A stretch of 64,000 nucleotides of DNA from contig NC_088298.1 of NCBI RefSeq assembly GCF_032854445.1, forward strand, positions 5,144,160 through 5,208,159. The letters are read 5' to 3'. The notes under the pieces are model-generated. The model was given only the letters and a program-made list of their open reading frames with translations, was not told where the DNA came from and ran no database searches. The number at the start of each line of letters is the position of its first letter. Position 1 is the first letter of the stretch. This DNA comes from Liolophura sinensis (Eukaryota > Mollusca > Polyplacophora > Chitonida > Chitonidae). Made by a program: the position numbers and the translations under genes. This document shows positions 34,068 to 45,812 of the stretch, one piece after another.

Positions 34068-34950
34068 GGTGAGCAATGCATACAAGACGGTTTGCTAAGT
34101 CAACATCCACCAGCAGGTAAAACATTCATAGATCTTTCAACATGCAACACTTTTTGGTGAAAAGATACTTTTAGGGTAAAGGATGCATGAAATGAGTGCA
34201 CCTGTACCAACTTCAATCAAGTGACCTTTCAGTTCAATAAAGCATGTTGCAAATTGTAAACTGAAAAAAAAAGTAAAACAATTACTGAGTATGGCAGGCA
34301 ATTAAACTAAAAATCAATAAAAAATAATTAAATATTTTATTGATCCAAAAATGTTGAAGTCAGTTAAAGACTGCAGTTTGTAAATCGGTTTTAACCAAAA
34401 AAAAACATGACTTAAAAAAGAAAGAAATGAAAGCATTGAAATGTTAATGTGAGCTGTTTCAAAAGCTAGCAGCAATAAAAAAAATATTTTCAGTTACCAA
34501 TCTGTAAAAGTTATTCATTTCAACATATTTGTTGAGACGAAAATATGTTGATCTGCGTACCAAAATAAATTTGAACTCGTGAACTGTACAAGGTACCTTG
34601 AGCTGGCTTTTCACAATATTAAATCTGAATTAGAAAATAAAATGCAATTAATATTTTAATCAATACATTAATTCCAGAAGCATTTCATTGGTTAAAACTG
34701 ACAATCCAGGCTGTTCATGTTAAACAAAATCAACATTTGCATACTAATTATAAGTCCAGTGTCCAAATGCAGCATAAAGCTTATTTCTGCGCAAATATCA
34801 TGAGTGTTTGTTTAGTGGTTTTGTTCGCATTAGTGCAATCACTGACTGTCAATTAGCAACCTTGTGTCAAAACCACAGGAATGTGGGTGTCATAATATAA
34901 AACATGGAACTAACCTGAAACATTCGCTATAAATATTGAACGATCTATAT
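34068..34950. other. AT-rich noncoding DNA
   Basis: No gene, satellite or transposon end is recognised. Copy B differs by SNPs and by a 14-15 base C-run at about 62002-62016. Confidence 0.5.
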
Positions 34951-35205
34951 ATTTGATTGGTGTTTTCCGCTGTACTCAAAAATATTTCACTTATATGATG
35001 GTAGCCAGTATTATGGTAGGAGGAAAATGGGCAGGGCCCAGGTGAAACCCATGAGCATCTGCAGGTTGCTGGAAGACCTGCCCATGTACAGCCAGATAGA
35101 AGGGCAGCATGAACTGGACTTGAACTCAGAGCGACCGCATTGGTGAGAGGCTCCTGGGTCATTGCGCTGTGCTGGCATGCTAACACCTCGGCCACAGAGG
35201 CCTCA
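34951..35205 (-). mobile_element. tRNA-SINE, full length, copy A
   Basis: 'atttgattggtgttttccgctgtactc', body, B box complement 'ggacttgaactc', and head ending 'cacctcggccacagaggcc'. It supplies most of the 138-codon minus frame at 34890-35306, which is not a gene. Confidence 0.94.
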
Positions 35206-35739
35206 ACTCTGAAAATATTTGCATATTTTGAACGTACATGTATATATACCTTGCAAATTTTTATCCACAGAAATGACACCTGTGTTAAAAATTCAGAAAT
35301 ATCCAAATTATATTAGAAATTTAGAAAATTTTTGTAATTTCACAGGATATTAAGACTTTCATCTCTGTATGATTCATGCTGACAACTTGTCACTGTGAAA
35401 TACTATAAGGTACCAAGGCATTATCTTTTTCAAAAATCAAATTTTTCAAATCTGTTTACACTGTATCTATTAAACCATGTTCAACTACTTCCATGGCACC
35501 AAAATGGATAAAAATGCGTTGTATCAGTAGCCAGTTACATAGTTTTATTTCAGTGTTACACTTTACATATGGTGCCTGTCTCTCTTTAAACAAAGTTTAG
35601 TTTTATTTATACCACATCTATATGCCCTTTCCTAGAACAAAAAAAAAAATTTCAGAATAAGTTTTACAGATCCATGGACTCAAAATCTCTCATCATTAAT
35701 GATCTTAAATTTCCAGCAGATCTTTAAACAAAAAAATGT

Positions 35740-36010
35740 CGAATACAGCGGGTTTAACTTTTTATGCCAATGGCAATTGAGCCAGAGCCACGACATGACA
35801 GCGCTAGTTGCTCTGTGTCACAATAAACTCCCCATATGATCCGTGGACAATCCCGTCTAATCAGGAAAATCTTCACTTGAAAGAGAAGCGGAGTGTTATC
35901 AAATCCTGCATGATTTTAGTCAAGCCCTCGTAAGCCACAGGTCTTACGATAGGCTCAACTCCAAGCTCTCCGCCTAATAAAAGGCCAGGCATGGCTAAAT
36001 GTTTGGTTAC
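35740..36010. other. unique GC-richer block conserved between copies
   Basis: By eye only one or two differences from copy B (63350-63610). No frame is convincing. Candidate regulatory sequence or chance. Confidence 0.3.
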
Positions 36011-36385
36011 CGGTAAATGTTTCACTGAGGATTTCTTTTGAGTACCTAACAAAAAGGCCTCGCTTGGTTAAAAGTTTGGTTATAGCTAAACGTTACAATG
36101 AAGATTTGTTTTTCATTTATTTAATAGTTTATTGATGATAATTTTTCTTTTTACAGCGTGAACAAAATCCCGAAATAGTTCATTGTTTGATCAAAAATTT
36201 TATTCAGGATTTCTTTCAAGAACCGAATAAAACCGTCACGTCTTTGTTAAAATTTCAGTGAACACCTTCGATCTTCTGAGATTTTCATGTTAAATTCTTG
36301 TTGAAATGCCATAGTCAAGTTCAGGTTTGTATGGTTAAATGTTCAGTTTAAGTGTAGGTAAACATTTTAGTGAGGGTTGCTTACA
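35988..36385. repeat. degenerate tandem repeat, about 70-80 bp
   Basis: Recurring 'ggttaaa(a)gtttggtta', 'aaatgtttcactgaggattt', 'aggcctcgcttgg' and 'ttaaatgttcagttt' motifs at about 70-80 bp spacing, heavily diverged. Confidence 0.5.
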
Positions 36386-36387
36386 GT

Positions 36388-36542
36388 TAGGGCCTGGGGT
36401 TACTTTCAAAAACTTTGTAAATCACTATTTCATTACTTTTCTCACCTGAAATGACGTCGCCTTATGGCATCATAACCCAGAGGTCTTTTCCAAATAAGGT
36501 CACGAGAATTGTGACTTACAAAGTTTTGTGACAGTGGCCCCT
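36388..36542. mobile_element. short MITE with ACTTTGTAAATCAC ends
   Basis: The left end AGGGCCTGGGGTTACTTTC..ACTTTGTAAATCAC is mirrored at the right by GTGACTTACAAAGTTTTGTG..GGCCCCTG. About 155 bp. It lies just beyond the last base that can be compared with copy B. Confidence 0.65.
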
Positions 36543-36714
36543 GCTCTGTGATTGCTAGCTGGCAATCATTTTGATTACATTTTGTTATGGCAAAATCAAG
36601 GCCAGGGTCTTGAGCCTTTCACATATAAACTGTTGACAAATTCATTATACTATAACAACCATGGCAACATATGTAAATTACTTAGAATATCCCATAACTG
36701 CAGCATTTATTTAT

Positions 36715-36910
36715 TATTTTTACCTTTGTTTAGCCCCATACTCAAATCTGATCACATTTTACTTGAAAAATAAATAAATAAATAAATAAAATACAGGGGA
36801 GGACACCACTGCCCTTTGCTGAAGGTTACTGAACCTAAACTTGTAAAAACAATTGTCAGTTAGTAAAACCAACAACCTTCAGCTAGATTTGAACAGCTGG
36901 CCTTATTACC
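36715..36910 (-). mobile_element. SINE-like fragment with AAAT run
   Basis: 'tttgtttagccccatactcaaatctg', an AAAT run at 36764-36790, and 'gtaaaaccaacaaccttcagctagatttgaac' look like pieces of the second SINE-like family. Order and divergence make this tentative. Confidence 0.35.
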
Positions 36911-37020
36911 CTCAGCGTTGGTGGATGGTGATGGCTGGTGGCCGCGTTTTTGAAAAATTCTTCCCACCCTTCAGTCAGTAAGAGCCCGAATGTTTCCTGC
37001 AGTCTCGTGTATCACTACAA

Positions 37021-37210
37021 CTACCTGTACAGCGTTTAAGCTATACGTATGAACATCTGATATACTACACCTGTATTTAAAATCACCTGTTTAGCACCTC
37101 TACCTGAATAGGTGACACGGGTAAACTGAGGTGTGATGACTTAGGTTAACACATACATACACAGGTAAGACAAATATACACATGCCTTAACAAGATCATG
37201 TTTACCTGAG
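37021..37210. promoter_or_regulatory. cluster of CAGGTA/CACCTG (E2-box) motifs
   Basis: TACCTG, CACCTG, CACCTG, TACCTG, AGGTGA, CAGGTA and TACCTG occur within about 190 bp. CAGGTA/CAGGTG are Snail/ZEB-type E2 boxes. Clustering is direct from sequence; function is inferred. Confidence 0.2.
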
Positions 37211-37530
37211 CATGTTGAACAAGATCTCTTGAGCCAGGCCTGTTTAGCCAACAGCTACTTCTCAGTTTCTACCGTAAAAGCCCTAATCATCGCCCCTTGC
37301 CCCCAACCTCCTTTGGGTGAGTAAAACGATGTTTTTCCTAAGATGGAGAAATTGCAGAGAAATTGCTCAATAAATCTGACCAGTAAAGTATAACTTTGGA
37401 TCCAGTTTTAAAACACAATTCATAAGATTTTCAAGACTAAAGTTTATTGTTCATATGAACTTCACAAAAATTCGAAAATAACCTGTTCAGTTCAAAGAGC
37501 ATTCATCAAATATGCCAATACATGCACTAA

Positions 37531-37703
37531 ATCGCTGTGAGTTCAAGTCCAGCCCATGCTGGCTACTTCTTGTGGGAAGGTCTGCCACCAACTTGCAGAT
37601 GATCGTGGGTTTCCCCCGGGCTCTGCCCGGTTTCCACCCACCATAATGCTAGCCACCGTTGTAGAAGTGAAAAACACCAAACAAATAAATAAATAAAATA
37701 AAT
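37531..37703 (+). mobile_element. tRNA-SINE, lacking the first part of the head
   Basis: It starts at the B box GAGTTCAAGTCC, followed by GGGAAGGTCTGCC, GGGTTTCCCCCGGGCTCTGC, CACCCACCATAATGCTAGCC and an AAATAAATAAATAAA tail. Confidence 0.92.
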
Positions 37704-39061
37704 CAACATGCACTATATCTGTGGTCGAAGTTCAACCTTATCAACCACAAAAGCACTTTTTCAGAGGAAATTATACACACAGTAATTATGTTCCCCAGCC
37801 CCGAAGGATTTTTCTTTGCTTTTCATTTACAATGTATGGGAATATATAGGTAGCTGTGGTTTATATAGCCATCTGAATGCATTTCATCTTTTTTAGTATT
37901 GATTTGTCCTTCGATCAAGTAATGGATAGTTTAAATTGGCAGGCCTGAACAATATAAATCTGTTGCACTGGAGGATTAGTATCCAGATTTCGCTACTCGC
38001 TACTTGTATAAAGATAATAGCCTGTTTACCAGTATGTTACCAGGAGGGCCTCTGAGAAACGTAAATATCCACCAAAAACACCAGATATACTAAGACAGCC
38101 GATCTCCAGTCAGACGCCAGGTAAAGCTCAGCTGGTGACATCATAGACGACCAACCCAAGTTTAGCTGATCTATATAACCTGGGAATTCGTATCAAAACA
38201 ACTTCATTTTCCAGATGGATTCTAACTGCACAGAAGCAAACATACGGCCGTATAAATCTGAACCCACAGTGGACGACGATTTAAGTTCCAATTAATGACA
38301 CCGACCTCTCTGGTCAGACTTCAGACGAGGAGTTTGATCTTTGTTCAGGCATTTCCAACTGCACTGGCAATACCGGCTGTTAAGTTATAGCCTTGTCTTG
38401 TGCTACGCTGTAGGTCTACATTCGTGTGCATATCAGGTTTAATATTTACCATTCTTTCCTTCTGTCCGCTTCAAAATAAATATCACTCCATTCTCCAAGT
38501 GGAATTATTCTTCAAGAATGGGTTCGCGTGAATGAATTTCCGTGCATTTAATCAAGGCAATACTGAATAAAAATTCTTACAACTGTTTAATTTTGCTAGT
38601 TATATTATGGCCGGAATTACTCGAGAATGCCAAACAGCTATTATGAAAGGTGGCTTTAATCCTTGTTTTGTCTCCTGAGGTGTCAGTAATATGGATGAGA
38701 TATTAAAAGAATGGGGGATGGATTATCATTATGTAAGACTGCTTTCGCACCTACCCTGAGCGATACTCAAAGAGATGTCCCTTGTTTCTGCACCTTTGAT
38801 GTGTAATTTTAATCAACATTAATCAACAACTAGTATTTCAGCCCAAGTCATTAACTTAAAGACTGATTAATGCAATCAAGCAACGCGTTTAGTTTTTTAT
38901 TGTTTTCAGTTTTAATCGTCCTCTGTAGTCGACAAAACTGCTTTGAAACCCTTCTCTGTTAAGACCTCATTAATTAAAGTTGCAGTTTTACGTGCGCAAT
39001 AATTATTTTGCATTTTCCCAGCAAGTTCTAAAATTAAAAACAAAAAAGTGAATTGTATGAT
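37704..39061. other. mostly unique DNA with one weak exon candidate
   Basis: A decayed class A MITE end may lie at about 37722-37790 ('ttcaaccttatcaaccacaaaagcac'). Otherwise unique. The weak exon at 38215-38295 is listed separately. Confidence 0.4.
38215..38295 (+). CDS. weak candidate terminal exon; product unknown
   Basis: A good acceptor (TTCATTTTCCAG) is followed by ATG GAT TCT and 26 codons ending at TAA. The short peptide is acidic and polar, ending PTVDDDLSSN. The codon bias is neutral and the frame is short, so the splice-site quality is the main support. It may equally be chance. Confidence 0.18.
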   Translation: MDSNCTEANIRPYKSEPTVDDDLSSN

Positions 39062-39540
39062 TTGTGGGAAATGTGGACTACCTAGGCAATTTGTCCTGTC
39101 AAAGACATGATCGAGAAGCCTTGAAAAAAAAGAGAAATTAAGGTCAGACAAAATAAAAAAAGGTGGATTTTGAGTTTTGTTTTATTTTATTTCATTTTTT
39201 AATTTTTTAGCGTAAAAACTGTAAAACACAATATAAAGTTGGTGACCATAACTTTCCGTCACTCCCATCCACATGACAAGAGTACTGTAATTCTTTGCAC
39301 CATAGAAAGGTTAATCAGCAAACGATTAGAGAAATCAAGGTCAAACAAAATAAAAAGGTAGATTTTGAGGTTTGTTTTATTTTGTTTCATTTTTGGGGAT
39401 TTTTTTTAGTGTAAAAAAGAACTGTAAAACATAACAACCTAAGCCTAATATACTGTTGCTCTTATCCACGTGCCAGAAGTAATATCCTTTTTCATCAATT
39501 AGTAGAGAAAAAATCCCTTGCACCATAGGAAGATTTAAGA
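39062..39540 (+). repeat. dispersed repeat related to 7058-7200, partly tandemly duplicated
   Basis: 39062-39200 matches 7058-7200. The segment from 'gaaattaaggtcagacaaaataaaa' (about 39132) through 'tgcaccatagaaagg' (39311) is repeated in diverged form from about 39330 to 39532 ('gaaatcaaggtcaaacaaaataaaa' ... 'tgcaccataggaag'). Confidence 0.65.
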
Positions 39541-39889
39541 GCCAACAACATTCACACGTACAGCTTGACATTTTCTTCACGCTGACATGTTTGACAATAC
39601 AAACATTGCACTCACTCAACTTTATTATACACATGCATGTCTGCAGCCTTGTTTTTCTGACAACTAGCGAACCTGCTTCATCCATGTTAAACAACACTGC
39701 AATGTAGTTTGCAACATTACGTGATTCTACCATCTGATGCATTTCACTAACAACATCTGCCTTCTGTCGCTGTTGGCATGTCCTGAAACTTAGACCACTA
39801 AGAACAAACGTGTCACGTACCAAACAGAGCAACTGTAACAATCTGTGCACATGAATGTCACGCCATGGATTATACGCCAGGCGAAACAT
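39377..39889 (-). CDS. 170-codon open frame, unknown; possibly partly coding
   Basis: This is the longest repeat-free-starting frame in the window, with ATG at 39889. The first 110 codons lie in unique sequence, and MFRLAYNPWRDIHVHRLLQL and the stretch ADVVSEMHQMVESRNVANYI look protein-like. The last 50 or so codons run into the dispersed repeat at 39330-39540 and become aromatic and hydrophobic, so if the gene is real its true end probably differs. I see no domain, signal peptide or clear splice site. By a rough stop-frequency estimate such a frame is uncommon but not impossible by chance in 64 kb. Confidence 0.28.
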   Translation of the reverse strand: MFRLAYNPWRDIHVHRLLQLLCLVRDTFVLSGLSFRTCQQRQKADVVSEMHQMVESRNVANYIAVLFNMDEAGSLVVRKTRLQTCMCIIKLSECNVCIVKHVSVKKMSSCTCECCWLLNLPMVQGIFSLLIDEKGYYFWHVDKSNSILGLGCYVLQFFFTLKKIPKNETK

Positions 39890-40199
39890 TGTAAAAAATT
39901 ACACAAAAAAATACGAGCACACTTGTGCAAGGTTCAGGTTAATTCTTCTGAGGTAACATATGCAATTATATACATGATTATTTACATTGGCTAACACTAT
40001 TATTAAAACTGAACGGCAAATACTGAGTATCTGGAAATATAAAAACAAGAAATACGCGCACTCACATATCAAGGAAGTCCAATCAAGAATGCATCGTTTT
40101 TGATCTCTTTTGCTGTGTTTATGGCATAAAATTTACCAAGGTTGAAGTTAAAGAGTTGCACTCACTCGAGTTTAATACGTCCTTTGCAGATAATATACA

Positions 40200-40312
40200 T
40201 ACACGTATTTAACAGAAGTTTCCAGTTTTATGCGTGCTGGAAAACGGAGTGCTAGAAGTAAACCACTGACCTTTGGCAATTTTTTGAGGAATTTTCCCCA
40301 CATGATGTGGAG
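40200..40312 (-). mobile_element. second SINE-like body family fragment
   Basis: 'ccagttttatgcgtgctggaaaacggagtgct', 'agtaaaccactgacctttggcaa' and 'ttttccccacatgatgtgg' share order with 33912-34067. No head or tail. Confidence 0.5.
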
Positions 40313-40345
40313 ATATGTATGTATGTATGTATGTTTATGTATATA
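40313..40345. repeat. GTAT microsatellite
   Basis: A run of TATG/GTAT units, slightly interrupted. Confidence 0.85.
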
Positions 40346-40407
40346 CCGATCATTACGCTGTAAAGTGTCACAAAGTCACAACATTAGAGCGCTAAGGAAC
40401 GTCACTG

Positions 40408-40511
40408 GAGCTTCACAAAAATTGTAATTTTATTAGCCTATACTGAATAATGCCTTCAAAATATGCTTAAATACACACCTTGCAAACATGCGAAAAGGTT
40501 GAAGAATTACA
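40408..40511 (+). mobile_element. MITE of the TAATTCTTCAACC family, class B, right half
   Basis: GGAGCTTCACAAAAATTGTA, CTGAATAATGCCTTCAAAAT, TTGCAAACATGCGAAAAGGT, then TGAAGAATTACA. The left half is missing. Confidence 0.78.
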
Positions 40512-41274
40512 ATATGTCTGTGATTTAAATAATAATTAAATTTAATATTAAATAATAAATAATAAGTAATAATAAAAGCCGTGTAGACCATGATAGTTTT
40601 TCAATGTCATGTATAAAGGTGATGCTGAAGCTGTCTGACAGCTGGGCAATAATTACCCCAGGATCAAACAAATAAAAACAAATTACTGCAGAGAAATGTA
40701 CAGTATAAAAAGTTTATCTGGTTTGAAATTATAATTTTTTAAATCAAATATGCGTAACTCATGCAAATTAGAATTATACTTTTTTCGTTCAGGAATGTTA
40801 TGGCTAATTAACACCAAAGTTAAAACACGCACACAAATTAACCTTCAAACCTTTTGAAACTTTTCTTGCCTTTGATTACCGCATCACTTATTAACAGGAT
40901 TCAGACGATTATAAAGTTAATTAGTCGCCATTCGCTGTCCGCAGAATGTTGTTAAAAGAAAATTAGACAACTTAAGTATTTCACATGCATGTATGTATTA
41001 ATTAAAAAAAAAAAATAAATAAAATATAAAAATATCTGCTAACTTTTTTTAAATGGTGTCTTCATGCATACATGATAATCCTTTCTTTCAAACAACAATG
41101 TTAACCCTATGCATATGATAAAGACATATAATTATGCTGACACCATCCTCAAAGTGGATTACCTTGATTTCCAGTCCTTCAGTTGATGGCTTTTTTTTCT
41201 ATCTTAATTGTTTTGAGTACTTGGGCAAAAGCTATTTGCAATATTATCATTTGTTTTCTTTGTAAAAACCTTAC
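40512..41274. other. AT-rich noncoding DNA
   Basis: A short AATA-type run near 40530-40575 and A-runs near 41005-41030. No gene is seen. Confidence 0.5.
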
Positions 41275-41452
41275 AGGGGGCCTCCTCTCAGGCCATAAGT
41301 GGAAAGATCTGTCAGCAACATGCGAATGGTTGTGGGTTTCCCCCGGGCTTCGCCCGGTTTTCTCCCACCATATTGATGACTGCTGTTGTATAAGTGAAAT
41401 ATTCTTGAGTACAGCGTAAAACACCAATCAAATAAATAAATAAATAAAAACC
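41275..41452 (+). mobile_element. tRNA-SINE, body and tail
   Basis: GGGGGCCTCCTCTCAGGCCA, then GATCTGTCAGCAACATGCGA, GGGTTTCCCCCGGGCTTCGC, AAATATTCTTGAGTACAGCG and AAATAAATAAATAAATAAA. The head appears to be internally deleted: the GGCCTCC start is joined directly to the body. Confidence 0.9.
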
Positions 41453-41740
41453 TTATATTACATTTAAATTCTAACATTATTAAAATTTGCTACAACACTA
41501 CATGAATTTTTGATATATACAGTTATGTTTCATGGAATACAGCTATTTCCAAATTTGTGCATATGGCCTGATCTAAAGTATTTTTATACATTTCAGAAAG
41601 GTTTGAGCGTAAGATCCGAAATAATAAAACTTTCATAGTTTTGCATTGCTTGCATGCGACACATGGTGAAACTTGATAGCTTTGCGTTTCAAAAGGCTAC
41701 CCAAGCTATTCTAGATGAAACCTTGAAAAGACCATTATGT

Positions 41741-41895
41741 ACTGTAAATCTTCAGTCTTTTCAAACTTTAAAACATTTTTTTTAAGTGGAATTTACGCAT
41801 AAAATTATCAGGAAAATGACCCTATAAATGATTTGCTTATGTCACTTGATGAAAGTTTCCTAAAACTGTGCGAAGTATTTCTCTATACCCCATAC
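41741..41895 (-). mobile_element. MITE of the TAATTCTTCAACC family, class A, one end missing
   Basis: ACTGTAAATCTTCAGTCTTT, 'aaaacattttttttaagtggaatttacgcat' and 'gcgaagtatttctctatacccc' are the reverse complement of class A. The far inverted end is not found. Confidence 0.72.
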
Positions 41896-42382
41896 TGGCG
41901 AAGGAGGATACTAGGGGCAGGGCGTGTGGGATGGTGTCCCAGGGTTTAACCAGTCATTAATTGTTTCTCAAGAATGCTACAAAGTTTCCAGATTAACGAT
42001 TTGCAGTCCGATTAAGTCCAGAAATTATATATTATAACCTACATTAAACAGCATTTGACATGAAAATCTGAAATTCCTGTTCCCCCCCACTTGTTAACTC
42101 TAGATACTTGTAGGTAGTAGGGAAATTTTGAGTTCAAACTCTTCTGTGGCTGAAGGTAAAAATTTTCACGAAAAGTAATCTAGAGCAGACAAAGTATGTC
42201 GAAAACTGAAAAGCTGAACGTTTGTGAATGGAAGGCATTTGTGCCTATGGAATACGGCGAGGAAGGTCATTGGTAAATTAGTGTCAACAAATGCTGCCTA
42301 ACATTTTTCGCAAGGCATATGATAGAGTAGGGCTGTTTTTACCTTTAACAACAAACTTAAGGAGCTCGACCTCGAAAATCCC

Positions 42383-42605
42383 CTATTTCTCAACATTTCC
42401 GTATTTGGAAGATCAACTAACTTTCAGTATAATTTATGTGCCTTTTAATTTTGATTTTGGAGACAAAACTACATTGGTTGGGTTGGTAAATTTCGGATCT
42501 TCACAAAAAGTATAATGCTATCCATCTACACACAGAATGACGCCCTCATCAGAACAGGCTTGGTAAAACATCTAGCAAATATGGGAACAGGTTGAATAAT
42601 TACAG
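42383..42605 (+). mobile_element. MITE of the TAATTCTTCAACC family, class B
   Basis: The left end is CTATTTCTCAACATTTCC and the right end GGGAACAGGTTGAATAATTACAG followed by TA. The interior GATTTTGGAGACAAAACTAC, ATTGGTTGGGTTGG and CTTCACAAAAAGTATAATGC is class B. Confidence 0.82.
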
Positions 42606-44329
42606 TATATTGTACACAGTAACACTAAAACTCTGCATCACCTTTGGCATTTTCTGTCTCGCGCTAGCGTATTAGTGTCAGGTTACCCTGAGCGTACAAT
42701 TAGGGCGAAGTCGACTGTCAGACCAGGTCTACAGCTGACATCCTGACCCTGCCTGCTGCCAAAACTGACCCTCACTCCCTCCAAAGGGCAGACAACCCCC
42801 ATCTGGCCGACCTCACGTTTGACATCTGATACCCAGACTTACAGATTATAATTGTGCAAATAGAACTAAGTACAACCTTCATAATTCATATACCATAAAA
42901 CTTCAAATTTTTTGTCCTTAAAAAAATTTTCATTTTTTTTTCTATTCTAGCTCTTTTTGTCATTTGCAAATTTTTGGATGATTGTAAGCAGTGGTTTACA
43001 CCACTTTCATCCACCAACATGAACTGATATCATTTATATCGGTGTTAAAATCATGAGCATGGCATTTAACAATGACAGACATGCTTAACTACAATTTAGG
43101 GCCAATAATTTTCAAGTCTTTTCAAAATACAACCTGCTTTAAGAACCTCTTTGAGCAGACACTGAAACTATATAATATCACAAATTAATTAAGAACATAT
43201 ATTTTTTAAAAATTTATTATGAGAAAAATTTAAGTATGTGCTTCTGAAAGTGCATTTTACATAGCAAACTTTAGGTGAAACAGGGTAACTCTGGTAAGCC
43301 ATGATATCACATGAACTACACAAGCATCTGTGTCCGCATCCTAATTTAAACAACAACATCCTGTCATCTTCATGCTTTTATCAATCGGGATATAAGAGAG
43401 TAAAATATCTAGGCTTAACTCACACAAAAAGTACAGTGTTTTCTGTCAAGTCTGAGTTATGGATATTTCAGAATACGAAATCAATAACAACACACAATAA
43501 TTTTGATCCACTACAGCCCTTCAACACCGAGTTCATAAGTTCAAACCCAGCTCTTGCTACATGAAGGTGACTGTGTGCTTTGTTTTTAAGGTGTGTTCCC
43601 AGGACATTCTGTTTTAAGGCTTCCACATGACATAAACCCTTTAAGGTTCTTGAACAAAACTACAACAGAAAAGCTTGTGTATTGTGAATACGGCATGAAG
43701 ACACATTCTATGTTCATGTACACACCAGGGTTCTTTTCCAGCATTTGAAGATAATGTGTTCGTTTTTAGACCCGGGAAATTTTGACATTGATAAAAGATA
43801 CTAATCATGAACTATACATCTGAGTCACCATTTCACATTATAATACAAAGGAATACCAACGAAGTGGGTGGGTGTGGCTTTGGGGAACTATTTGAGCAGG
43901 TTAATTTGGAGAATTTTTGTGAGATTTTGTGTGTACAAAAAACCTGTGTCAGGCGTAAAAATATTGGTAGTAATGTATACCACTTTAAGAGCCTTTTATA
44001 AATCTCTTTTGCAATTTCATGGCAGTTGAGATTCACAAACTTTGGAACTTTTACACCTGTACAATCTAATGCAGGTATTTCCGGTGTTTACACAAGTCGC
44101 CTAAGTCTGCAAGAAATTGTGGTAACTGAGTGCCTTAGAGGTAAATGACTGCATGTCAACCACCAGGTATATTCCGGGTTGTTTAAAACAAGGCAGTTTT
44201 TACAGTACAGCTCTAACAAACAGGCAAGGCATGGCCATGCATATGGAAAGGCAATGACACTGTCTTAACTCATGCTAAGTCAGGCAAGTTTCACCCAGGT
44301 GCCATCTGTAGAGACTCAGAGATGTCTTC
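42606..44329. other. noncoding DNA
   Basis: 42650-42840 is GC-richer and unique with no clear frame. The rest is AT-rich. A B-box-like AAGTTCAAACCC at 43538 hints at a decayed tRNA-derived head but is not enough to call. Confidence 0.45.
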
Positions 44330-44684
44330 AATGACCTGACCCGTCCCCCTCCTCTCCCTTCCGCCCCGCTTCTCCCCTCCCTTGAAACTCGCTCTCCCAC
44401 ATAGCCCGCTAAACCTGGCTGTCCTCAGTCACAACTGTAAATTTTCAGAACTCTTCAATCTTCTCCTTGCACCTCTGCCCCCAATCCCCCCCCCCCCTTC
44501 CCGTAGCTTCCCACCACAAAGCCTGTCAAACCTGGCTGTAAATGTCCCTAAAATGTCCTCAAGCACAACTGTAAATTTAAGGACAATTTCCATGCAATCC
44601 CCTCCAGCACCCCCCACCTCCCCTTTCCAGAAACCTAGCTCACCAATTCTCTCCTTCCCCCTCCCTACAACATTCCAGTTTTAA
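44330..44684. repeat. C-rich tract with two-copy direct repeat
   Basis: C-runs dominate both sides. Within them 'agcccgctaaacctggctgt...cacaactgtaaatttt' (44402-44445) recurs as 'agcctgtcaaacctggctgt...cacaactgtaaattta' (44519-44580). The Pro/Ser-rich 100-codon plus frame at 44382-44684 follows from the base composition and is not called as a gene. Confidence 0.65.
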
Positions 44685-45602
44685 TGTATGTTGTACCTTA
44701 GAAAATGTTATGCAATGGCATGACAACTTGATATCCTTAGAGGCCATATAAAAATCTCATCTGTAAGTATATAAATCTGGCACCTGAACAATTTCTGGAA
44801 GGAATTAGATAATTGTTGTGTTATGTCTTCCCTTAATGCCTTCCCTCATAGACATATTTTCATTTCATTTAATTTCATTTTTTATTCACCATAAACTTTA
44901 AGTTAAATACACAGGTATACACGTGATACATTTGTATGGAATAAAGCTCACAAGACATATTTCACGAAATTTATACTCTCTATTTAAATGCTTGTAAATT
45001 GTAAAAGCTGAGCAATGTATCTAAAGTGTTGCTAATATTCCCGAAATCTGTTTCACATTCCTACGATATTTAACCATGATCTCATCCACCATTAAAAAAT
45101 AAATATATACACACATATGAAAAAGCCTGATTTGTTTTAAGACAGGACTTATGAGTGGTCATTTTTTGGGCCTTGGATGTTAAAATTTGGAAAGATTAAC
45201 AACTGATTTGGATGTCTTGATCCACAGCCTAACCATTATGATGAAGCTTCAAGTGTTAACGTTTCAAACATCCTAGATTATAATGGTCTTGTAATGTATG
45301 TATAATAGTGGGTCTTGCCTTCTAGAAATAATTGACCTTAACGCCTGATACAATATTCCTTGTCAGTCCGATAACAAGAGATGCCCCCTAAGCTCCAAAC
45401 AACGACAATTGTGTACAGATGATATGGTGAAGTAAGTTGGGATTTATCTGCTCATTTTCATGTTAGTCACCCCCCACCCTCCCGCCCGACCTTTTAATGT
45501 CCTTAGTCAGTTATGTTCCTGTGTCCCTAAGCCCCACCCATTCCATCATATGCCCTTAAGGAACACAGCATACAAACAGCTTGCAGAACAACTGCACCAA
45601 CA
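44685..45602. other. AT-rich noncoding DNA
   Basis: No gene or repeat end is recognised; a C-rich patch lies at about 45470-45495. Confidence 0.5.
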
Positions 45603-45812
45603 CTAATTCCTCAACATTTTCAGAAAGAGCAACTTTCAGCGCAATTTATGCACATTTTTAATATGATTTTGGAGACAAAACTACATTGGTTGGATAGGCC
45701 AATTTCAGGGCTTCACAAAAAGTAAAATTTAATCAATGTACACAGAATAATGCTTTCAGAATATGTCTGAAAAAACACCTTGAAAACATGCGAAAAGGTT
45801 CAAGAAGTACAG
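45603..45812 (+). mobile_element. MITE of the TAATTCTTCAACC family, class B (well preserved)
   Basis: The left end is CTAATTCCTCAACATTTTC and the right end GCGAAAAGGTTCAAGAAGTACAG followed by TA. The interior has CTTTCAGCGCAATTTATGCA, GATTTTGGAGACAAAACTAC and CAGAATAATGCTTTCAGAAT. About 210 bp. Confidence 0.88.

Larger units (their letters stand above)
22590..36386 (+). repeat. large duplication, copy A
   Basis: This interval matches 50013-64000 from end to end in the same orientation. The offset shifts gradually (27423 at the left end, 27394 at 24746, 27466 at 25354, 27489 at 28361, 27528 at 30043, 27547 at 32833, about 27614 at the right end) because of small indels and repeat length changes. 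The match ends only because the window ends. Copy A continues into unmatched sequence at 36387. Confidence 0.97.

Noticed and set aside
34890-35306. 138-codon minus-strand frame
   Set aside because: Most of it lies inside a full-length SINE; related frames appear in other SINE copies.
44382-44684. Proline/serine-rich protein
   Set aside because: It is explained by a C-rich tract with a two-copy repeat; a frame of opposite strand is also open.
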